A stretch of 64,000 nucleotides of DNA from assembly GCA_032716605.1 (NCBI GenBank), contig CM064545.1, positions 7,462,244 through 7,526,243 of the forward strand. Direction: 5' to 3'. The DNA comes from Paralithodes platypus (taxonomy: Eukaryota > Arthropoda > Malacostraca > Decapoda > Lithodidae). Positions 1-11,079 of the stretch are shown here, piece by piece. Position numbers and translations under genes: made by a program. The stretch's first letter is position 1. Every line of letters begins with the position of its first letter. Below the pieces are notes generated by a model. It did no database searches. It saw nothing but the letters and a program-made list of their open reading frames with translations, and was not told where the DNA came from.

Positions 1-1169
1 ATCTCAGTCCGCTCAGGTGTCACAGCCTAGTACCCAAGTCCTAGACCAGCGGAGGAAGGGTCGGAAGGAGAGGGTCGAGGCTGATGGTCAGGTTGAGAGT
101 TTGGACTCGGCGACACTCCTTGGTGACTCGGTACTTGACCCAAAGGTGAGCTCCGGAGTGGCCCCGGAACCTGTCCCCCCTAGTGACATGGTTGGGCGTG
201 ATGGCAATCCGCGACAGAGTAGTTCCCAGATGGAGGAGAGTTGTGGGAACGGGGCTATTGAACTCGAGGACGGGGAAGCATGTCAGGTGAACCTGTTAGA
301 GGAGTTTGAGAGGCAACCACCTGAGCAGCCTACTGTCCCTGCGTTGGTCTGCAGCGGCCAAGGTGGAGAAGGAGAGGGGGGCAGTGGGGCACAGGTGGAG
401 GAGAGTTGGGATTGTCATATCTCGGTGGAGCAGTGGGCGGGGGACACGAGTCAGGTGGCTGAGGAAGCGCAAGAGCACCTGCCTGAGCAGCAGTGTACAG
501 CGCTCCAGCACCTGCTCGGTCCATACCCCACTGTTTGTGCCGAGCACCCAGGCCTCACATCTCATGCGGTACACGAGGTTCCGCCGGCAGGTCACTTGAG
601 TGTTAGTAAACCGTTGGCCTCGTTGTTTCAGTGGTTCAAGGTGGGCGATGAGGCTTTGGCATGGATGTCAGGTCAGGGTCGACCCATGGCTGCTAAGGGT
701 GGTGGTCAAAATCAGGACATTGAGCAGATTGGCGAGGTTGGCTGTGGAGTGGATGCGCCCGGCCGTCGCATAGCCTCCCAATGCTGCTCTAGTAAAATGC
801 AACAGCCCTACCATAGACCGACTGTATCTGGCCATGTCGCTGAAGGCGGTGATGCTGCACAGGCAGATGTAGTTGCAAGGAACGCGGGGGTGCGCATGTA
901 CGGTATCGGCGGGGAAGCCTTAGCAATTATGAACTATGGGAGTGACTGCACAGGTGGTACAGATTGTCCTCTCATGACCTGGCTGTCCTAGAGACGAAGG
1001 TGGCGAAGGAGGGAGACTATAGTTTAGAAGCTGCGGTCTTGGCTGGGTTGTGGGAGGGCACTAGGCATGTTGTTCTTCGAGATAAGTTGCAACCTCTTGT
1101 TCCTGAGCGACAAGAGGAGTTGTTTACTAGGCTGTGGCAGTACGTGCACATGTTTGTTGCTTCTCCAGG
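1..1169 (+). pseudogene. pol: Gmr1-like gypsy copy A, pol linker region (left half)
   Basis: The first 1.17 kb encodes the stretch between protease and reverse transcriptase of a Ty3/gypsy element, open from the window edge to about 972 and then continuing one frame off (964-1169) because one C of a CCC run near 969 is missing compared with the copies at 23680 and 36340. The protein is acidic and Pro/Glu/Gly-rich and has no domain I recognise; its last part (LWEGTRHVVLRDK) leads into the RT start in the other copies. It stops at 1169, where copy B is inserted, and the same element resumes at 8315. The upstream gag and 5' LTR lie outside the window. The assignment rests on near-identity to copies B, C and D. 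Confidence 0.8.
1166..1169. repeat. Target site duplication CAGG of copy B (partner 8315-8318)
   Basis: The sequence reads TTCTCCAGG before the TG of copy B and CAGGCCTGATG after its other end at 8314. Removing copy B and one CAGG restores the sequence seen uninterrupted in copies C and D. A 4-bp duplication is what Ty3/gypsy integrases normally make. Confidence 0.9.
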
Positions 1170-2981
1170 TGTTACGACAGGGACTCGTATAAAACAAGGG
1201 CTCTTAATCATTGGACTAGAAAGGCACACAGCCACAATGGTAACACTAGATCCAACCCTCGAACTTATAATGCCGGCGCACAAAAACGCCTATACCCTCC
1301 AGAGTTAAATCTGCGATAACGGGGTATCCTATAACTCTGTATAAATGCACTACTACTACAGGCTGATGATCTCTGATACAGCCTGATCACAACAACATAC
1401 AATTACGTTAATAATGTATAAAAGGAAAAAGATAGAGAGCTTAATTAAATCACTGGAATGATTTAATGCAAACAAGAAGAAGGTATAATTAAAGTTACTC
1501 TAAACAATAATAAACTGTCACTCGTATATTAAAGAAAGTGAATGAAAGTCCTAAAGCATCGAACAGGAATCTTCTGAAGAAAGTTTGATGCTGCTTAAGA
1601 TGATCGAGTCGGATTTTGAACTGCTATATAAAGCAGGAACAAGATATGACAAGTGTATGGACATACAGTGTTAACTGGCACGGAAATAATAATAAATGGA
1701 ATAAATAATAAATGTATTATCTCCAACAACAAAAGTACTTCCTCAGGCAACGCAAAAGCCTGCTCGGGTTGTGTAACTCAACAACAACCAAGGCTTACAA
1801 TCAACATGAATAAAAATGCAGCATTAATAACATAAGACCTTATAATCTTAATCGGGTGTCTGCTAGGCGAATAAAGTCTAGCTGGGATGTAGTAGGCTAG
1901 GAAACAATGGCTGAGCAAGCGGCTCGTAGCCTAGCGAGGTCCTTAAGACTGTACGGCCAAATTACGTTAAATGACGGGGTGCTCTCTTGAGAGATCCAGA
2001 TCGCTAGTATCTGGTTCTCTCCTGGCGACCCTCTCAAATTCAAAGCAAAATGAGTTAGCACAGTGTTGGGTGGCAGAGGCAAAAGCCTAACTCGCAACAC
2101 AGTGCTAAACTCACAAGGTACACAGTCAGAAAGACCACCTAGGCTTCCCACGTATCCGTTGCGATTGTACAAGCTCAACAAAACCTGGTACACATCGGAA
2201 ATCACAATATCAATAGCCTTACCCCAGTCTAGCATTAAATAGCCCACCAGACAACCAAGCAAAAGGTAGGGAGACACCGCGAGTGTGTCGAACCTCTACA
2301 GACAAAATGTTAACCCCTCCAAAATGTCTAATTAAACATGAAATATCTGAGAGCTTCAGCATAATTATACTACGATGGCCGATGTATGAAATCGTGCAGA
2401 ACCAAAGGGGAGTTATGATGTTAAATAGATTGGAAGAATGAGAGGTAAGAAGTTGAGAGCGAGAGACAGTGTTCTATAGGTAGAAGTCGGGGACAGGTAG
2501 CAAGGGAGATGTGAAGGGTATGCTGGTCAGGCAAACTCTGAGGAAGGTAGATCCTCGGGACCCTCAGGATCACACAAAGGCATGGTGGTCGGCCAATCAC
2601 AGGCCGCTACGTCACCAGGCAGCAGGCCCGCAGAAGGCGCCAGGAACCACCAACCAATAAAAACCGAGAGAAAGACCACGTGAGCGAGGGACTCCTCCGG
2701 GAGGGAGGAAGGAGGAGGGAAAGCAACACTCACTACCCCGACGCTGCTGGCTCGCTCTTCCTCTCAACTCTACACAACAATACATCTTATATTCAACTCA
2801 TGATAAAAAATATAATGCATTGTCGCAGGCGAAAATAAAGACCACTTCTATACTGCCTGTGACACGACGATTCACAAGAAAGAAAGTACAACATTGTAGA
2901 TAGACTGTAGTCCACTTCACTGCCCTTGCGAGCGCTAGTGGCTACCAGGAGGCGATTCTGCCAACGCTGGCAGGCGCCACA
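1170..2981 (-). repeat. 3' LTR of copy B
   Basis: About 1812 bp, matching 6518-8314 nearly base for base. On the plus strand it begins TGTTACGACAGG and ends GGCGCCACA; on the element strand it starts TGTGGCGCC. A G-rich stretch, CTTGGGCGGGG, lies directly upstream on the element strand (2982-2992) and is the likely polypurine tract. The LTR also contains an inverted CCAAT-type motif (2655-2660) and a TGACGTAG motif (2608-2615), both plausible promoter elements but untested. Confidence 0.9.
1897..2277 (-). CDS. Short LTR-internal reading frame (sense)
   Basis: A 126-codon frame on the element strand of the LTR, beginning MSPYLLLGCLVGYLML, a hydrophobic start that could be a signal or membrane segment. 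The same frame recurs at 7310-7621 and 25479-25790 and is broken in copies D and E. I do not recognise a family. Its survival may only reflect the recent common origin of the LTRs, so a real product is doubtful. Confidence 0.2.
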   Translation of the reverse strand: MSPYLLLGCLVGYLMLDWGKAIDIVISDVYQVLLSLYNRNGYVGSLGGLSDCVPCEFSTVLRVRLLPLPPNTVLTHFALNLRGSPGENQILAIWISQESTPSFNVIWPYSLKDLARLRAACSAIVS

Positions 2982-3360
2982 CCCCGCCCAAGATATAGGA
3001 CGCTCAACATTAGGCGAGCACGATATCTGACAAGGCAGAATGCCGACAAGACCCGTCACACATAGCCACTCCACCAGAAATGAAATGCAAAGCTCAAGTC
3101 TTACATAAAACAACATATCAACATAAAGAAAATCTTATAGCCCCTCCCAAACATAATAGTATAATTTAGCCTACTATGCTCCCTGATCGAGCTGCACAGA
3201 GCCCAGCCTCCTAAGTGAAAGACAGGTTCAACTTAGGACTTTAGCTATAACATAGGCAACTTACAATTAACTATAAAAAGAAAGTTTTTATGTTATTTTT
3301 TATTTAATTTTAATGTTGTTTTTGGCGGCTGCTCTACAGGGGCAAGCCTAATTTTTCTCC
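2982..3360 (-). other. Untranslated 3' internal region of copy B
   Basis: Sequence between the end of pol and the 3' LTR. It has matches in copy C (24411-24784) and copy D (35284-35600). It holds A/T-rich runs and the G-rich candidate polypurine tract next to the LTR; I see no gene. Confidence 0.7.
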
Positions 3361-3984
3361 ACTCTCAACACACACTGACTGAACGGCGTGGGTTCTCCTG
3401 CAAACAAACCCTCCCGTGACAAACAATCAGCCAAAACATTATCAGTGCCCTTAGCATGCCACACATCCAACTTGTGTTCCGGCAGCACAACAACACCTGA
3501 CTGCCCAGTTCATCACAAGACTGGCACTTCTCTTCGCTCTTTCCGGCAACGGGGCCTGCCAATAACCTTTCACTAGGTCTACCTTCGTGATTAGCGATGC
3601 AGCCCCGATGCGTTCTATGGTGTCGTCAACTCTCGATAAGGTATAGGCGTCTGTCAGGGATAATTCACACCCACTCTTGCAATCAACACACACACTGATC
3701 TTGCCACTTAACACAGGTTGTAAAGTTACAGGCACCGACCACTCACGACATTCCTTATCCCTCAGACCCTTCGTCAACACGTAATCCAGCTCTGCTTGCA
3801 CCACAGGCTGTCGAGCAGGATTTATACGGTAGGGAATTAAACTGAGCCTTGCACTGTCTCCAGCCTCCATGTCGGATTCTACCCCGTACATTAGGTCTGG
3901 AGAAGCAGCAAACATGCGGATACACTGCCACAGCCTAGTAAACAACTTATCTCGCAGAACAACATGCCTAGTGCCCTCCCACAA
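3361..3984 (-). pseudogene. pol: Truncated reverse transcriptase joined to RNase H tail, copy B
   Basis: Read on the minus strand, this starts in the segment before RT (DKLFTRLWQ), continues through the N-terminal RT motif YRINPARQPVV and the fingers segment with TDAYTLSRVDDTIERIG and VDLVKGYWQAPL, then jumps to the end of an RNase H domain. The RNase H end (HKLDVWHAKGTDN, ADCLSRE) is in a different frame, so the continuous frame reads nonsense after the join. The RT catalytic YxDD region, most of RNase H and any integrase are absent. The same join is present in copies A, C and D. Copy B additionally lacks about 10 bp at 3498-3500 compared with copy D. It cannot make an active polymerase. Confidence 0.85.
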
Positions 3985-4005
3985 CCCAGCCGAGACCGCA
4001 GCTTC

Positions 4006-5030
4006 TCACCTGTAGTCTCCCTCCTTCTCCACCTTCGTCCCTAGAACAGCCAGGTCATGAGAGGGACAATCAGTACCACCTGTGCAGTCACTCCCATAGT
4101 TAATTATTGCTAAGGCTTCCCCACCAATACCGTACATGCGCACCCCCGCATTCCTTACGACTACATCTGCCTGCGCAGCATCACCGCTTTTAGCGACATG
4201 GCCAGATATAGTCGGTCTATGGTAGGGCTGTTGCATTCGACTAGAGCAGCATTGGGAGGCTATACGATGACCGGGCACATCCACTCCACAGCCAAACTCA
4301 CCAATCTCCTCAATGTCCTCCTTCTGACCACCACCCTTGGCAGCCATGGGTCGACCTTGACCTGACAACCATGTCCCAGCCTCGTCGCTCACCTTGAACC
4401 ACCGAAACAACGAGGCTAACGGTCTCCCAACATTCACGTGACCTGCCCGCGGAACATCTTGCACCGCCTGAGTTGTGATGCTCGGGTGCACGGCACGACC
4501 AGTGGGATGAACCGAGCTGGTGCTGGAGCGCTGCACACTGATGCTCAGGCAGGTGCTCTAGCGCTTCCACAGCCACCAGACTCGTGTCCCCCGCCCACTG
4601 CTCCGCCGAGACATGACAATCCCAACTCTCCTCCACCTGTGCCCTACTACCCCCCTCTCCTTCTCCACCTTGGCCACTGCAGACCAACGCAGGGACAGTA
4701 GGCTGCTCAGGTGGTTGCCTCACAAACTCCTCCAACAGGTTCACATGACATGTTTCCCCGTCCTCGTGTTTGATCTCGACAGCACCATTACCACACTTCT
4801 GAACTTCCGGATCCTCCAACTGCAGTTTACAAATATCTGAGGGAACCAACCTGTCTAAATGCTTCCGAAGCAACCCAAGTCCTCCCCCAATATCAAACTG
4901 AGCAACCCGTTTTTCTCTCTGTGTGTAACGTTGCTGCCTCGGAGTCTCTTCCTGCCCTACCTCCTCACTAGCTGTGGCAGGTCCTGGGGCTTCTCCAGAC
5001 TCCAACAATGGTGCCAATACTGAGTCGCCA
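4006..5030 (-). pseudogene. pol: Pol linker region of copy B
   Basis: Two overlapping frames (5017 to 4310 and 4536 to 4006) that together correspond to the single 467-codon frame of copy C at 22548-23951. The segment is acidic and rich in Glu, Gly, Pro and Gln, with scattered Cys, and carries no recognisable protease, RT or integrase motif. Its N-terminal end is cut at about 5030, where the sequence jumps to the gag C-terminal region; the retropepsin motif seen in copies C and D is therefore missing here. Function unknown. Confidence 0.7.
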
Positions 5031-5145
5031 AGATTGTTATATTACACCATATTGTTATATGGTGTATCACCGACTCGGGGGGGGGGTGGAGTGTTGCGCC
5101 CCTTGTTACCTGCATCGTTCCGTTGTGCAAACCCGCACCCACGAA

Positions 5146-6306
5146 TCAGCGATAGCCTACAGTCAGCCATCTCAGCTGCCCCCTGAAGAGTTTTCGGGTT
5201 CTTTTCTTTAGATTCAGATCGCCGCCCGTACACTTGAAAATTTTTTCTAGAAGCATCAGCTGTTTCAACTCCTCAAACGTCGATGCCTTCTCAGAACGCA
5301 GCCAGTTTCTAAATGCATCGGACAGATCCCGGGCATGCTCAAGAAAGGTGCACTCACGACCCTTTATTACACCCCGGAACTTCAATCTGTACGTCTCTGG
5401 TTGTAACTTATATGCCCGCAGGACAGGCTCCTTCAATACCTCATAATCGACGCAAGACTCCAAGGGCAACGCATCATATGCCTTGAGTCCTTTGCCAACC
5501 AACCTAGAGGAAACAAGGGCTGCCCACTTAACCTCGGGCCATTGGTGCTCCCGGCACTTCTTCTCAAAACGCATGAAAAATTCGGTGACACCCGACTCGT
5601 CAAATACAGGGACTAACTTAAGAAGGTGCGATAAAGACTGATCATGACCTCGATTCCCAGAACCGAGACGCTGCCCTGTTGACTCCACCCGAGACTTCTC
5701 AAGATCTATGTCTGCACAGTACTTCGTAGCCTCCACCCGAAGCTCAGCCTCACGTATGGCCTTTCTCTCCTGAACCTCAGTCTCATATCTGGCCCTTCTC
5801 TCCTCAGCCTGAATCTTAGCCATCTCAAGCTGGAAGAGCATATCTGAAGTCAAACCTTGAGGAGGAGGAGATGCAACAATTGGAGACTCACCCAAGTGCA
5901 AACCACGCTGCCAGTGACTATCGGCCTGCGGGAACGTACCCGGCTCCGGAACCCGAGGAGGCGCCGTGGTAGGAGTCGAGTGGAATGGGGGCTGGGCCGA
6001 AGGTGCCCCAGCTCCCACTCCACCCGAAGCCCCACGCACCCCGCCGAGCACACAGGCCACCAGGTCACATCTCGACATGCTGCCAGTGCCCACATGCCCC
6101 ATGACCGTGGCCAAACACTGGAGACCATACCGATCAATCCCCGACACCCGGTCAACAGTAATAGGCATCTCCAGAAACTTCTTTGCATCCTCCTCACTAG
6201 TTATAACACTAATGCCTTTTAACAAACCCTGCTGCTGCACCTCAGAGCCTGCTTCCCGTACTGTGTCCTCACTGTACACTGATCCGTCGTCTGACATAGT
6301 GTCCAC
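5146..6306 (-). CDS. gag: Gag polyprotein of copy B (SCAN/Gmr1-like capsid), C-terminus lost
   Basis: A 386-codon frame starting MDTMSDDGSVYSED. The N-terminal third is acidic, followed by a Gly/Ala/Pro-rich stretch, then a charged coiled-coil segment around residues 160-210 (EMAKIQAEERRARYE), then a capsid-like domain. The capsid C-terminal half (VLRAYKLQPETYRLKFRG, DAFRNWLRSEKASTFEELKQ, then LMLLEKIFKC) has the layout of the SCAN domain, which is known to derive from Gmr1-like gypsy capsids. The last 20 or so residues are out of register because of a deletion near 5210, and the downstream zinc knuckle is deleted. Gag would form the particle shell. The start codon is supported by the same start in copies C and D. 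Confidence 0.8.
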   Translation of the reverse strand: MDTMSDDGSVYSEDTVREAGSEVQQQGLLKGISVITSEEDAKKFLEMPITVDRVSGIDRYGLQCLATVMGHVGTGSMSRCDLVACVLGGVRGASGGVGAGAPSAQPPFHSTPTTAPPRVPEPGTFPQADSHWQRGLHLGESPIVASPPPQGLTSDMLFQLEMAKIQAEERRARYETEVQERKAIREAELRVEATKYCADIDLEKSRVESTGQRLGSGNRGHDQSLSHLLKLVPVFDESGVTEFFMRFEKKCREHQWPEVKWAALVSSRLVGKGLKAYDALPLESCVDYEVLKEPVLRAYKLQPETYRLKFRGVIKGRECTFLEHARDLSDAFRNWLRSEKASTFEELKQLMLLEKIFKCTGGDLNLKKRTRKLFRGQLRWLTVGYR

Positions 6307-6517
6307 CGAAAATTCTCAACGTTTATAAAAAAAAAAAAAAAGAACTCTCATGTAGCACTATTCACTCAAAAATGCTTGAAGACTTGTAAGTGGTATACTA
6401 CTTGCCAACAAAAATTCCACGTGTCCACTATATTCCTTTAAAAAAAAAAAAAAAAAAAAATGACAACACTCCTGCAATATTTCTCCAAGTTCACAAAATC
6501 CTGGCAAGGTCGCCATT
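6307..6517 (-). promoter_or_regulatory. 5' leader and tRNA primer-binding site of copy B
   Basis: Directly after the 5' LTR, two bases in, the element strand reads TGGCGACCTTGCCAGGA (6515 down to 6499). TGGCGACC with a later CAGGA resembles the complement of a tRNA-Arg 3' end, as used by several arthropod gypsy elements; this is by eye and the middle bases do not match. The rest of the leader holds two A-runs (6328-6342 and 6440-6460 on the plus strand) just before gag. Confidence 0.7.
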
Positions 6518-8314
6518 TGTTACGACCGGTACTCGTATAAAACAAGGGCTCTTAATCATTGGACTAGAAACGCACACAGCCACAACGGTAACACTAGATC
6601 CAACCCTCGAACTTATAATGCCGGTGCACAAAAACACCTACACCCTCCAGAGTTAAATCTGCGATAACGGGGTATCCTATAACTCGGTATAAATGCACTA
6701 CTACTACAGGCTGATGATCTCTGATACAGCCTGATCACAACAACATACAATTACGTTAATAATGTATACAAGGAAAAAGATAGAGAGCTTAATTTAATCA
6801 CTGGAATGATTTAATGCAAACAAGAAGAAGGTATAATTAAAGTTACTCTAAACAATAATAAACTGTCACTCCTATATTAAAGAAAGTGAATGAAAGTCCT
6901 AAAGCATCAAACAGGAATCTTCTGAAGAAAGTTTGATGCTGCTTAAGATGATCGAATCGGATTTTGAACTGTAATATAAAGCAGGAACAAGATATGACAA
7001 GTGTATGGACATACAGTGTTAACTGGCACGGGAATAATAATAAATGCGCAATAGTATTATCTCCAACAACAAAAGAAGGACTTCCTCAGGCAACGCAAAC
7101 GCCTGCTCAGGTTGTGCAACTCAACAACAACCAAGGCTTACAATCAACGTGAATAAAAATGCTGCATACATAACATAAGAGCTTATAATCTTAATCGGGT
7201 GTCTGCTAGGCGAATAAAGTCTAGCTGGGATGTAGTAGGCTAGGAAACAATGGCTGAGCAAGCGGCTCGTAGCCTAGCGAGGTCCTTAAGACTGTACAGC
7301 CAAATTACGTTAAATGACGGGGTGCTCTCTTGAGAGATCCAGATCGCTAGTATCTGGTTCTCTCCTGGCGATCCTCTCAATGTCAGAGCAAAACGAGTTA
7401 GCACAGTGTTGGGTGGCAGAGGCAAAAGCCCTCACTCGCAACACAGTGCTAAACTCACAAGGTACACAGTCAGAAAGACCACCTAGACTTCCCACGTATC
7501 CGTTGCGATTGTACAAGCTCAACAAAACCTGGTACACATCGGAAATCACAACATCAATAGCCTTACCCCAGTCTAGCATTAAATAGCCCAGAAGACAACC
7601 AAGCAAAAGGTAGGGAGACACCGCGAGTGTGTCGAACCTCTACAGACAAAATGTTAACCCCTCCAAAATGTCTAACTAAACATGAAATATCTGAGAGCTT
7701 CAGCATATAATACGATGGCCGATGTATGAAATCGTGCAGAACCAAAGGGGAGTTATGATGTTAAATAGATTGGAAGAATGATAGGTAAGAAGTTGAGAGA
7801 GAGAGAAAGTGTTCTATAGGTAGAAGTCGGGGACAGGTAGCAATGGAGATGTGAAGGGTATGCTGGTCAGGCAAGCTCTGAGGAAGGTAGCTCCTCGGGA
7901 CCCTCAGGATCACACAAAGGCATGGTGGTCGGCCAATCACAGGCCGCTACGTCACCAGGCAGCAGTACCGCAGAAGGCGCCAGGAACCACCAGCCAATCA
8001 AAACCGAGAGAAAGACCACGCGAGTGAGGGACTCCTCCGGGAGGGAGGAAGGAAAGCAACACTCACTACCCCCACGCTGGTCGCTCGCTCTTCCTCTCAA
8101 CTCTACACAACAATGCATCTTATATTCAACTCCTGATATAAAATATAACGCAATGTCACAGGCGAAAATAAAGACCACTTCTATACTGCCTGTGACATGA
8201 CGATTCACAAGAAAGAAAGTACAACATTGTAGATAGACTGTAGCCCATTTCACTGCCCTGGCGAGCGTTAGTGGCTACCAGGAGGCGATTCTGCCAACGC
8301 TGGCAGGCTTCACA
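6518..8314 (-). repeat. 5' LTR of copy B
   Basis: About 1797 bp. It is nearly identical to the 3' LTR at 1170-2981, with small indels, which suggests a fairly recent insertion. The outer end reads TGTGAAGCC on the element strand, one substitution from the family consensus TGTGACGCC. Confidence 0.9.
7310..7621 (-). CDS. Short LTR-internal reading frame (sense)
   Basis: A 103-codon frame equivalent to 25479-25790 in copy C and 1897-2277 in the other LTR of copy B. It starts with MSPYLLLGCLLGYLMLDWG, a hydrophobic stretch. A second 60-codon frame (7563-7745) overlaps it upstream and also recurs in copy C LTRs. No known family; may be fortuitous. Confidence 0.2.
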   Translation of the reverse strand: MSPYLLLGCLLGYLMLDWGKAIDVVISDVYQVLLSLYNRNGYVGSLGGLSDCVPCEFSTVLRVRAFASATQHCANSFCSDIERIARREPDTSDLDLSREHPVI

Positions 8315-8877
8315 CAGGCCTGATGTACAGGGTAGAATCGGACATGGAGGCTGGAGACAGTGCAAGGCTCAAAGTGGTTCCCTACCGTATAAATCCTGCT
8401 CAACAGCCTGTCGTGAAAGCAGAGCTAGACGACATGTGGAAAAAGGGCCTGAGGGATAAAGGATATCGTGAGTGGTCGTTGCCAGTAACTTTGCAACCTG
8501 TGTTAAGTGGCAAGATCCGTGTGTATGTTGATTGCAAGAGTGTGGGTGCATTATCCCTGACAGACGCCTATCCATTACCCAGAGTTGACGACACCATAGA
8601 CCGCATCGGGGCTGCCTCGCTCATCACAAAGGTAGAACTAGTGAAAGGTTATCGGCAGGCCCCGTTGCCGGAGAGAGCGAAGAGAAGTGCCAGTCTTGTG
8701 ATGAACTGGGCAGTTTATCAGTGTCAGGTGTTGTTTTGCTGCCGGAACACAAGTTGGATGTGTGGCATGTTAAGGGCACTGATAATGTTTTGGCTGATTG
8801 TTTGTCATGGGAGGGTATATTTGCAGGAGAACCCTCACCGTTCAGTCAGTGTGTGTTTGAGAGTGGAGAACAATTAG
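8315..8877 (+). pseudogene. pol: Copy A, truncated RT with RNase H tail (right half)
   Basis: Copy A resumes after copy B with GLMYRVESDMEAGDSARL and runs through the RT start YRINPAQQPVV and VELVKGYRQAPLPERAK. At about 8675-8690 it joins the RNase H end, which reads on in another frame with LADCLS-type coding at 8796-8815. The catalytic RT box and integrase are absent. This is the same junction as in copies B, C and D, so the deletion predates all four insertions. The frame stays open to the stop at 8875-8877 only because the out-of-frame part happens to lack stops. Confidence 0.8.
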
Positions 8878-8933
8878 GCTTGCCCCTGTAGTGCAACGCC
8901 GCCAAAAAAATAAAAAAATAAAAATAAAATAAA

Positions 8934-8964
<31 letters not shown>

Positions 8965-9287
8965 AAAACCTCACATAAAAACTCTTTCTTTTTGATAGTA
9001 TATAAGTGCAGTATATCACAGCAAGAATCTAAGACACTCCGAGTTATTGTCTTAGTAGGCTAGGCTTGGTGAAGCTTGCTCGTTGAGCGTGATATAATTA
9101 TTATGATGCTATTACTTTGGGGAAGTGTTGTGCAGATTTTTTTTTATAATGCAGTGTTTTATGTTTGTGATCGTGCCTTGTTTTCACAACTTGAGAGAGT
9201 AGCTAGGTGATGCGGGGTTGATGGGCATTCTGTCTGGTTAGATGTGAAGTTCACCTGTGGCTGAAACGTCCCACATCTTGGGCGGGG
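8878..9287 (+). other. Untranslated 3' internal region of copy A
   Basis: Holds an (AT)n run at about 8934-8963 and A-rich stretches, ending in TTGGGCGGGG (9279-9287), the likely polypurine tract before the 3' LTR. No gene seen. Confidence 0.7.
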
Positions 9288-11079
9288 TGTTACGCTGGCC
9301 AGCTTGCCAGAATGCGCTCGTAACTCGCTAGCGCTCGCCAGGGCAGTGAAATGGGCTACAATAATTGAAGAACGATGTTATTTCTTTCATGAGTTCATGT
9401 TGTCGCAGACAGATCAGTGGTCATCTTTATTCTTGTCTGTGACACTTGGAAGTATTTTATATCATTCATAGAATATAAGATGCATTGTGTGAAGTTAAAG
9501 AGAAAGAGCGAGGCAGACAGCGAGGTGGTAGTATGTGAGTGTGTATGTATGTGCTGCCTCCCTCGCTCGGAGGAGTTTCCAATGTCATTGATTGGCTGGC
9601 GGGCCTGGCGCGTCCTAGGACGCTTGCTTTTCATGACGTAGTGGTCTGTGATTGGGTGCCGCTGTCCTAGTGTTGGTGCTGGGGAGGTCCCCGCCGCGTG
9701 TCTCCTGCAGAGCTTGGCGTAGCGTGCTTGGTCCTAGATGTCCTTTGCAATCTGTCCCCCATATAACCCTCTATACTACTATCTCTCTCTCTGAACTTCT
9801 TCTTTTTCATACTTCCATCTTTATTCAATTGTTTACCCTTCTGGTTCTGCATACGACTTCCATAGTCGGCCAGTCGTATTACCAGCACTAGCTCTCACAT
9901 TTATGTTTGCACTAGCGTTAGGGATTAGTAGAGTCATAGTCAAATGGTAGCCTAGTGTTGGGGTGCTTCTAATTATTGAGCTGTTCTCTCTTATTATTTA
10001 ATGCTAGACAGTGGAAGGTATCTTTGGTCGTTGTCTGAGTTATGTATGTGGCAAGTCAGAGCCTGTACAACATCGACGAAGCTAGCTAGCCTGTAACCCT
10101 TGTGGATATTTTCCTTTGCGAGTGTTGCAGTATACAAGTGAAGGGCTTTTGCCTACTCTCACCTGCATACTTTCTACTTCATTTTGTTGACCTTTGTGGA
10201 GCGCCAGGGTAAGACCAGATACTAGAGATCTGGACTTACCAAGAGAGCCTCTAAGTCACTTAACGTAACGTAAGGGAAATCTGTTCAAGGGGAGACAGTA
10301 GGCTACGAGCATGCTTGCTCTCTGCCTAGTTCCCTAGTACCTTTTATGCCACTGCTAGACTTTATTAGTGAGAAAGATAGCATTGTGTTTATTAACTTTC
10401 ATTGTGTATGCTTTAGGAATTATTCACGCTTTATTTTAGCCTTGGTTAATGCATAGTGCACAACCCAGTTTGGCTGTTACGTTGGCTACTGAAGTACTGT
10501 TTCTGAGTGGTTATTATTAGTGCTGTCACAGAGTTGTTGCACTCCCTTGTTATATATATGTATCCTACTTATTGGTGTATTTAAGATACACGCTTTGGTG
10601 TCCTGCCCCTGCATTTATTTATGTTCTGTATTAACGAGCATCTTAGAGCATCAGACGTTTTCAGAAGATTCTATACCTGATTGCTGTAGGACTAGACTTC
10701 CAGTGCTTTCATAGAGCATTGTAGAGGTTAGTGTTGAGTACAGACTCATACTAAAGTTAACATAAGCATATACTCCTTTATTAAATCTTATTATAGTTTT
10801 TTCAAGCATTGTTAATACTTAAGAGCATTTTATTAACGTAAAGTACTCCTTTTTGTGAGAAGGCTTTACCGTCATCGGCAAACCTTTGTAGAAGTGCACT
10901 AAAACCCAGTTAATTGATACCCCGTTATCCAGGAGATTAAATCTGGAGGGTTTAAGTGTTTTTGTTCACCGGCGTAATAGTTCGAGGGTTTGGAATTAGC
11001 GTACCGTTGTTGCAGATACAGCCTATCATCTAGTCCATTCTTAAGTGCCCTTGTTTATTTCGTAGTGCCGGTCATAACA
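9288..11079 (+). repeat. 3' LTR of copy A (divergent)
   Basis: About 1792 bp from TGTTACGC to GGTCATAACA. It matches the LTRs of the other copies in outline (same ends, GCTCGCCAGGGCAGTGAAATG at 9332, TGACGTAG at 9634, closing block with TTAAGTGCCC) but differs at many positions, far more than B, C and D differ from each other. Copy A is therefore either older or from another subfamily. It ends in the Tigger relic at 11080, where the following four bases (GCAT) would be the target duplication; the other end is outside the window. Confidence 0.8.

Larger units (their letters stand above)
1170..8314 (-). mobile_element. Gmr1-like Ty3/gypsy element copy B, complete with two LTRs
   Basis: A 7.1-kb element on the minus strand with LTRs of about 1.8 kb at 1170-2981 (3') and 6518-8314 (5'), each starting TGTG and ending AACA on the element strand. 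Between them are a gag reading frame, a linker frame and a truncated RT. It is inserted in copy A of the same family in the opposite orientation. Protease and zinc knuckle are missing through an internal deletion near 5030-5045, and the RT carries the deletion common to the whole family. I infer a non-autonomous copy. The SCAN-like capsid segment places it near Gmr1-type gypsy elements, a family known to be the source of the vertebrate SCAN domain. Confidence 0.9.

Noticed and set aside
5857..6328. Two plus-strand frames of about 120 codons opposite gag of copy B
   Set aside because: They are antisense shadows of the gag frame; the same shadows occur opposite gag in copies C and D.
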